Below, piece by piece: positions 60,584-64,000 of a DNA stretch of 64,000 nt. This DNA comes from Halomonas socia. Lineage in GTDB: Bacteria > Pseudomonadota > Gammaproteobacteria > Pseudomonadales > Halomonadaceae. The notes beneath the pieces were generated by a model. It saw nothing but the letters and a program-made list of their open reading frames with translations. It did no database searches and was not told the origin of the DNA. Where the stretch lies: the NCBI RefSeq assembly GCF_010977575.1, contig NZ_CP048812.1, positions 3,038,001 through 3,102,000 on the forward strand, given 5' to 3'. How positions within the stretch are numbered: the stretch's first letter is position 1; the number at the start of each line of letters is the position of its first letter. The translations under genes and the position numbers were made by a program.

Positions 60584-61593
60584 AGGCGATGCCTGCGCTC
60601 AATCACGACCTGCAGCGCGCCAATACTCTGGGCCTGCCCTGCGTGGCCGAGCACTTCATGGCTGCCGAGACGCCGACGACGCTTGCCGCCGCGCTGGAGG
60701 CTGCGCGCCAGCAGGCCTGGCCGCTGACCGTGCTGGGCGGAGGGAGCAACCTGATCCTGCCGCGCCGGCTGGCGGGGCTGGTGGTCCAGCCGACCTTCGC
60801 CGGATGGCGCTATCAACACGACGCTGACGGGCGCATCAGGCTGCGCGCCGAGGCCGGCATGAATTGGCATACACTGGTGATGGAGAGCGTCACCCGCGGC
60901 TGGTGGGGGCTTGAGAACCTGGCGTTGATCCCCGGCCACTGCGGGGCGGCGCCGATCCAGAACATTGGCGCCTACGGTGTGGAACTGGCGGAGGTGCTGG
61001 AGAGCGTCGAGCTGCTGCATTTGGCCTCGGGGTGTCAGCAGACGCTGCCCGCCGCGGCGTGCCATTTCGGCTATCGCGACAGCATCTTCAAGGGCGAATT
61101 GGCAGGGCGGGTGGTGATCACCGCCCTGACGTTGACGCTGAGCGAGGCACCGCGGCCGCGGCTCGCCTACGGCGACCTGGCCTCGCGGGTGAGTGCCGAG
61201 CCGAGGCCGCTTGAAGTTGCCGAGGCGGTGTCGGCGATTCGCCGTGAGAAGCTGCCCGACCCGGCCCAGCTCGGCAACGCTGGTAGCTTCTTCAAGAATC
61301 CGCTGGTGAGCGCCGAGCAGGCGCGGCGACTGCTCGACCAATCCCCTGATTTGCCGCACTTCGTCCAGCCCGATGGGCGGGTCAAGCTGGCCGCGGGCTG
61401 GCTGATCGACCGCTGTGGGCTCAAGGGGGTGCGACGCGGCGCGTTCGGCGTGCATGAGCGCCAGGCGCTGGTGCTGGTACACCACGGCGGCGGTGATGCC
61501 GAGGGGCTGCTGGCGTTTGCCGAGGAAATCGCCGCAGCGGTCGAGGCGCGTTTCGGGGTGATGCTGACGCGGGAGCCGCGTCTCGCTCGCTGA
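60580..61593 (+). CDS. murB: UDP-N-acetylenolpyruvoylglucosamine reductase MurB
   Basis: FAD enzyme that reduces the MurA product to UDP-MurNAc. The 337-residue protein is type I. It has the FAD-binding VLGGGSNLILP, PGHCGAAPIQNIGAYGVE, the substrate-site FGYRDSIFKGE (Arg166), and the catalytic Ser236 in GNAGSFFKNP. I take GTG 60580 as start, coupled to the phosphatase stop (GTGA). An ATG at 60589 is also possible and would lose three residues. Confidence 0.95.
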   Translation: MKAMPALNHDLQRANTLGLPCVAEHFMAAETPTTLAAALEAARQQAWPLTVLGGGSNLILPRRLAGLVVQPTFAGWRYQHDADGRIRLRAEAGMNWHTLVMESVTRGWWGLENLALIPGHCGAAPIQNIGAYGVELAEVLESVELLHLASGCQQTLPAAACHFGYRDSIFKGELAGRVVITALTLTLSEAPRPRLAYGDLASRVSAEPRPLEVAEAVSAIRREKLPDPAQLGNAGSFFKNPLVSAEQARRLLDQSPDLPHFVQPDGRVKLAAGWLIDRCGLKGVRRGAFGVHERQALVLVHHGGGDAEGLLAFAEEIAAAVEARFGVMLTREPRLAR

Positions 61594-61605
61594 GGTACCC
61601 GCAGG

Positions 61606-61656
61606 CCATCAACCACAACGCCCGCAGGCAGTGCCTGCGGGCGTTGTGGTTGATGG
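61606..61656. terminator. 51-base perfect palindrome after murB
   Basis: The arms 61606-61630 and 61632-61656 are exact reverse complements around one central base, giving up to 25 bp of stem, including CAACGCCCGCAGGCA and TGCCTGCGGGCGTTG. It starts 13 bases after the murB stop and probably ends the comEC-murB operon. Confidence 0.75.
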
Positions 61657-61677
61657 CGCAGTGGTCTGTTGCAAAGA

Positions 61678-61702
61678 GGGCGCCGACATGATGTCGGCAC
61701 CC
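61678..61702 (-). terminator. Hairpin after rne
   Basis: 12-base arms around one central base (61678-61689 and 61691-61702). The single imperfect pair is a G-U in minus-strand RNA but a C-A mismatch in plus-strand RNA, so it fits better as the rne terminator. It lies 8 bases beyond the rne stop and is followed on that strand by CTCTTT. Confidence 0.65.
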
Positions 61703-61709
61703 GGGACCA

Positions 61710-64000
61710 TCACGCTTGGCCGTCGTCAGCCTTGGGCTGCTGCTCGCGGCGACGGATCTCGCGCGGGTCGTTGTGGGCGCGACGCCGACGACGGCGACGC
61801 GCTGCCGCGTCGGCCTTGTCTTCCGCGGTGGCCGGCTTGGCGTCAGCCTTGGCCTCTTCGGCCTTGGACTCGTCGGTGGTCGGCTTGGCCTCTTCGGCCT
61901 TGGGCTCGTCGGCGACCGGTTTGGCGTCCGCGGCCTTGGGTGCCTCTGCCTTCTTGGGCGCTTCTGCCTTGGGCTCCTTGATGACCGGCTTGGCGTCCTC
62001 GGCCTCCTCGACGACCGGTTTGGCGTCCGCGGCCTTGGGCGCCTCTGCCTTGGACTCGTCGGCAACCGGCTTGGCGTCCTCGGCCTTGGGCTCGTCGGCG
62101 GCCGGCTTGGCGTCCTTGGCCTTGGGCGCTGCTGCCTTGGTCTCGTCGGCGGCCGGCTTGGCTTCGGCCTTGGGCGCTTCTACCTTGGGCGTGTCGGCGG
62201 TCGGCTTGGCTTCGGCCTTGGGCGCTTTTGCCTTGGGCTGATCGGCGGAGGGCTTGTCGTCGGCCTTGCTTTCCTCTGCCTTGGGCTTTTCAGCGGCCGG
62301 CTTGGCGTCGGCCTTGCTTTCCTCGGCCTTGGCTTCTGCCTTGGGCTGATCGGCGGAGGGCTTGTCGTCGGCCTTGCTTTCCTCTGCCTTGGGCTTTTCA
62401 GCGGCCGGCTTGGCGTCCGCCTTGGCTTGCTCGGCCTTGGGCTGCTCGGCGTTGGCGTCTGCCTTCGGCGCCTTGGCCGCCTCGGGCTGCTTGGCGTCGG
62501 CCTCGGGTGCTGCTTGCGCCTTGGCGTCAGGCGTTTCCTGGGCCTGTGCTTGCAGGCGCTGCTGCTCGGCCTCGGCCTGTGGGTTCACGGCATGCTTGCG
62601 GGTGCGGTTGCGCGGGTTGTTGCGCGTGCGCTTGGGCTTGCCGTCGTCCTTGGGCTTGCTCTCCTCGACGGGAGCGTCCTGGGGCTTGGTCGGGGCGCCC
62701 TCGGCGGCTTGGGACTTGTTCGCTTCGCGGCTGCCGCGGGCATCGCTCGGGCGGTTGGCGCTGCGCCGCTCGTCATCCTGACGGCCGCGTCCACGCCCGC
62801 GGCCGTTGCGGCTGTCATCGCTGTGGCGTGCGTTGCTGGCGCCGTCGGACTTGGCGTCACCACGTGCCTGGCGCGATTCGCTTTGCTGCTGACGATCGCC
62901 CTCCTGACGGCCCTCGTTGCGCCCGCCGCGGCGGTTGTTGCTGCGACCTCCGCGGCCACCGCGCTCTTGATGTCCCTCGCTGTCGCTACGCTGCTGTGGG
63001 CGTGACTGGCGAGCGTCGCTGGCGGCTTTCTGGGACGGCTGCTGGGGCGGCTGCGCCTCTTCGCTGCCGAGCAGTTTGCTGAGGCCCTTGACCAGCCGCG
63101 AGAGTACGCCGTCGTTGGCCGCAGCCGGTGTCGCCGGCTGCTGGACCGCGGGAGCGGCCTCGGGCTTGGCGGCCGGTGTGTCATCTTGCTGTAAGGAGGC
63201 CGGAGCCGGGGCGTTGTGGACCACGCTCTTGACCGCCGCTTCGGCACGCTGGATCGGTTTGCTGTCGCTGAGGTCCGGCTCCTGGCCGATCTCGGTATCG
63301 GTGGACAGTTCGAAGCTCGACTTGTCGGCGTCCTCGTCGCTGATATGGTCGTCGCGCAGGCGCTGCACATCGTAGTGCGGGGTGTCCATCTCGGGGCTTG
63401 GCAGCAGCACCACCTGGACGCCCTGGCGGCGCTCAATCTCGGCCAGCACGCTACGCTTCTCGTTGAGCAGGTAGGTGGCCACTGGCACCGGTAGGATGGC
63501 GCGGATCTGGGCGCTGCGCTCCTTCATCGCCTCTTCTTCGATCAGACGCATGATCGACAGCGACATCGAGCGCACGTCGCGAATCGTGCCCTGGCCGTCG
63601 CAGCGCGGGCAGACCACGCCGCTGGTCTCGCCCAGCGACGGACGCAGGCGCTGGCGTGACATCTCCATCAGGCCGAAGCGCGAGATACGGCCGATCTGCA
63701 CGCGGGCGCGGTCGAGCTTGAGGGCGTCGCGCATGCGATTCTCGACCTCGCGCTGGTTGCGCGCCGGGCTCATGTCGATGAAGTCGATCACCACCAGGCC
63801 GCCGATATCGCGCAGGCGCAGCTGGCGGGCAATCTCGTCGGCGGCCTCGGAGTTGGTCTGCAGCGCGGTCTCTTCGATGTCGCTGCCGCGGGTGGCACGG
63901 GCCGAGTTGATGTCGATGGAGACCAGTGCCTCGGTGTGATCGATGACGATCGAGCCGCCGGAGGGCAGCTTCACTTCACGCTGGTAGGCGGTCTCGATCT
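61710..64000 (-). CDS. rne: Ribonuclease E (5' end outside the window)
   Basis: Main endonuclease and scaffold of the RNA degradosome. The visible part runs from the late catalytic domain to the C-terminus, about 763 residues. Catalytic acids lie in [14 protein letters not shown] and VVIDFIDMS, and the Zn-link is VVCPRCDG. After the catalytic core come an Arg/Gly-rich RNA-binding stretch ([22 protein letters not shown]), then about 250 residues of Ala-Lys-Pro-Asp-Glu repeats, and an end with seven Arg and [10 protein letters not shown]. An NDPR motif also occurs near the C-terminus of Pseudomonas RNase E. Confidence 0.95.
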   Translation of the reverse strand, partial: IETAYQREVKLPSGGSIVIDHTEALVSIDINSARATRGSDIEETALQTNSEAADEIARQLRLRDIGGLVVIDFIDMSPARNQREVENRMRDALKLDRARVQIGRISRFGLMEMSRQRLRPSLGETSGVVCPRCDGQGTIRDVRSMSLSIMRLIEEEAMKERSAQIRAILPVPVATYLLNEKRSVLAEIERRQGVQVVLLPSPEMDTPHYDVQRLRDDHISDEDADKSSFELSTDTEIGQEPDLSDSKPIQRAEAAVKSVVHNAPAPASLQQDDTPAAKPEAAPAVQQPATPAAANDGVLSRLVKGLSKLLGSEEAQPPQQPSQKAASDARQSRPQQRSDSEGHQERGGRGGRSNNRRGGRNEGRQEGDRQQQSESRQARGDAKSDGASNARHSDDSRNGRGRGRGRQDDERRSANRPSDARGSREANKSQAAEGAPTKPQDAPVEESKPKDDGKPKRTRNNPRNRTRKHAVNPQAEAEQQRLQAQAQETPDAKAQAAPEADAKQPEAAKAPKADANAEQPKAEQAKADAKPAAEKPKAEESKADDKPSADQPKAEAKAEESKADAKPAAEKPKAEESKADDKPSADQPKAKAPKAEAKPTADTPKVEAPKAEAKPAADETKAAAPKAKDAKPAADEPKAEDAKPVADESKAEAPKAADAKPVVEEAEDAKPVIKEPKAEAPKKAEAPKAADAKPVADEPKAEEAKPTTDESKAEEAKADAKPATAEDKADAAARRRRRRRAHNDPREIRRREQQPKADDGQA
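62230..62417 (-). repeat. 80-bp direct repeat in the rne tail
   Basis: Bases 62230-62309 and 62338-62417 are identical over 80 bases with a period of 108, encoding [20 protein letters not shown] and following residues twice. It keeps frame (36 residues per unit), so it could expand or contract without breaking the gene. Confidence 0.9.

Overview
This window looks like a chromosomal segment from a high-GC gammaproteobacterium close to Halomonas (Halomonadaceae). The basis is gene content and order: mla, kds and lpt genes, then the complete dcw cluster, lpxC, secA, argJ and a mutT-thiE fusion, then comEC, msbA, lpxK, kdsB, murB and rne. This order follows Pseudomonas closely but with local losses and swaps. 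The taxonomic call is inference, not a database result. Nearly everything is housekeeping and most of it serves cell-envelope building.

Layout. 1-2903 (minus): lptC (cut by the window edge), kdsC, kdsD and a YrbG-type Ca2+/Na+ exchanger. 3082-6172 (plus): mlaFEDCB, the phospholipid retrograde transporter. 6173-7643: an accessory island with a decayed IS110-family (IS1111-group) element inserted inside a REP/BIME repeat array. 7644-11237 (plus): ibaG, murA, hisG (short form), hisD. 11325-14145: a DegS/AlgW protease (minus), a Nif3-like protein (plus) and zapG (minus). 14146-20531 (plus): zapE, rplM-rpsI, petABC (cytochrome bc1), sspA-sspB. 20610-24021 (minus): dolP-like BON lipoprotein, gmhA/diaA, yraN, lpoA. 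24063-42967 (plus): rsmI, RNase P RNA, then rsmH, ftsL, ftsI, murE, murF, mraY, murD, ftsW, murG, murC, ddl, ftsQ, ftsA, ftsZ and lpxC. 43083-43550 (minus): a DciA-like DUF721 protein. 43616-49050 (plus): a possible SecM-position leader ORF, secA (with a one-base frameshift), argJ, mutT-thiE. 49140-49209: ten heptamer repeats. 49212-51169 (minus): aguB and aguA. 51360-53310 (plus): lolC, lolD. 53311-53853 (minus): DUF2062. 53982-61593 (plus): comEC, msbA, lpxK, a Trm112-like gene, kdsB, a low-molecular-weight phosphatase and murB. 61710-64000 (minus): the 3' part of rne.

Functional picture. The window holds most peptidoglycan precursor enzymes (MurA, B, C, D, E, F, MraY, MurG, Ddl), the divisome core, parts of the LPS/Kdo pathway (KdsD, KdsC, KdsB, LpxC, LpxK, MsbA, LptC), outer-membrane lipid and lipoprotein trafficking (Mla, Lol), and the Sec motor. 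Stop/start overlaps of 1 to 8 bases are common through the dcw and comEC-murB runs and point to translational coupling.

Most worth a second look: the IS1111-group element whose ends show the 7-bp and 3-bp subterminal spacing and which splits a REP unit, together with its possible bridge-RNA region; the secA frameshift; the uncharacterised ORF and hairpin just upstream of secA; the absence of mraZ; the heptamer array; and the long repetitive acidic/Ala-Lys tail of RNase E. I found no tRNA, rRNA, CRISPR array, prophage or defence island.
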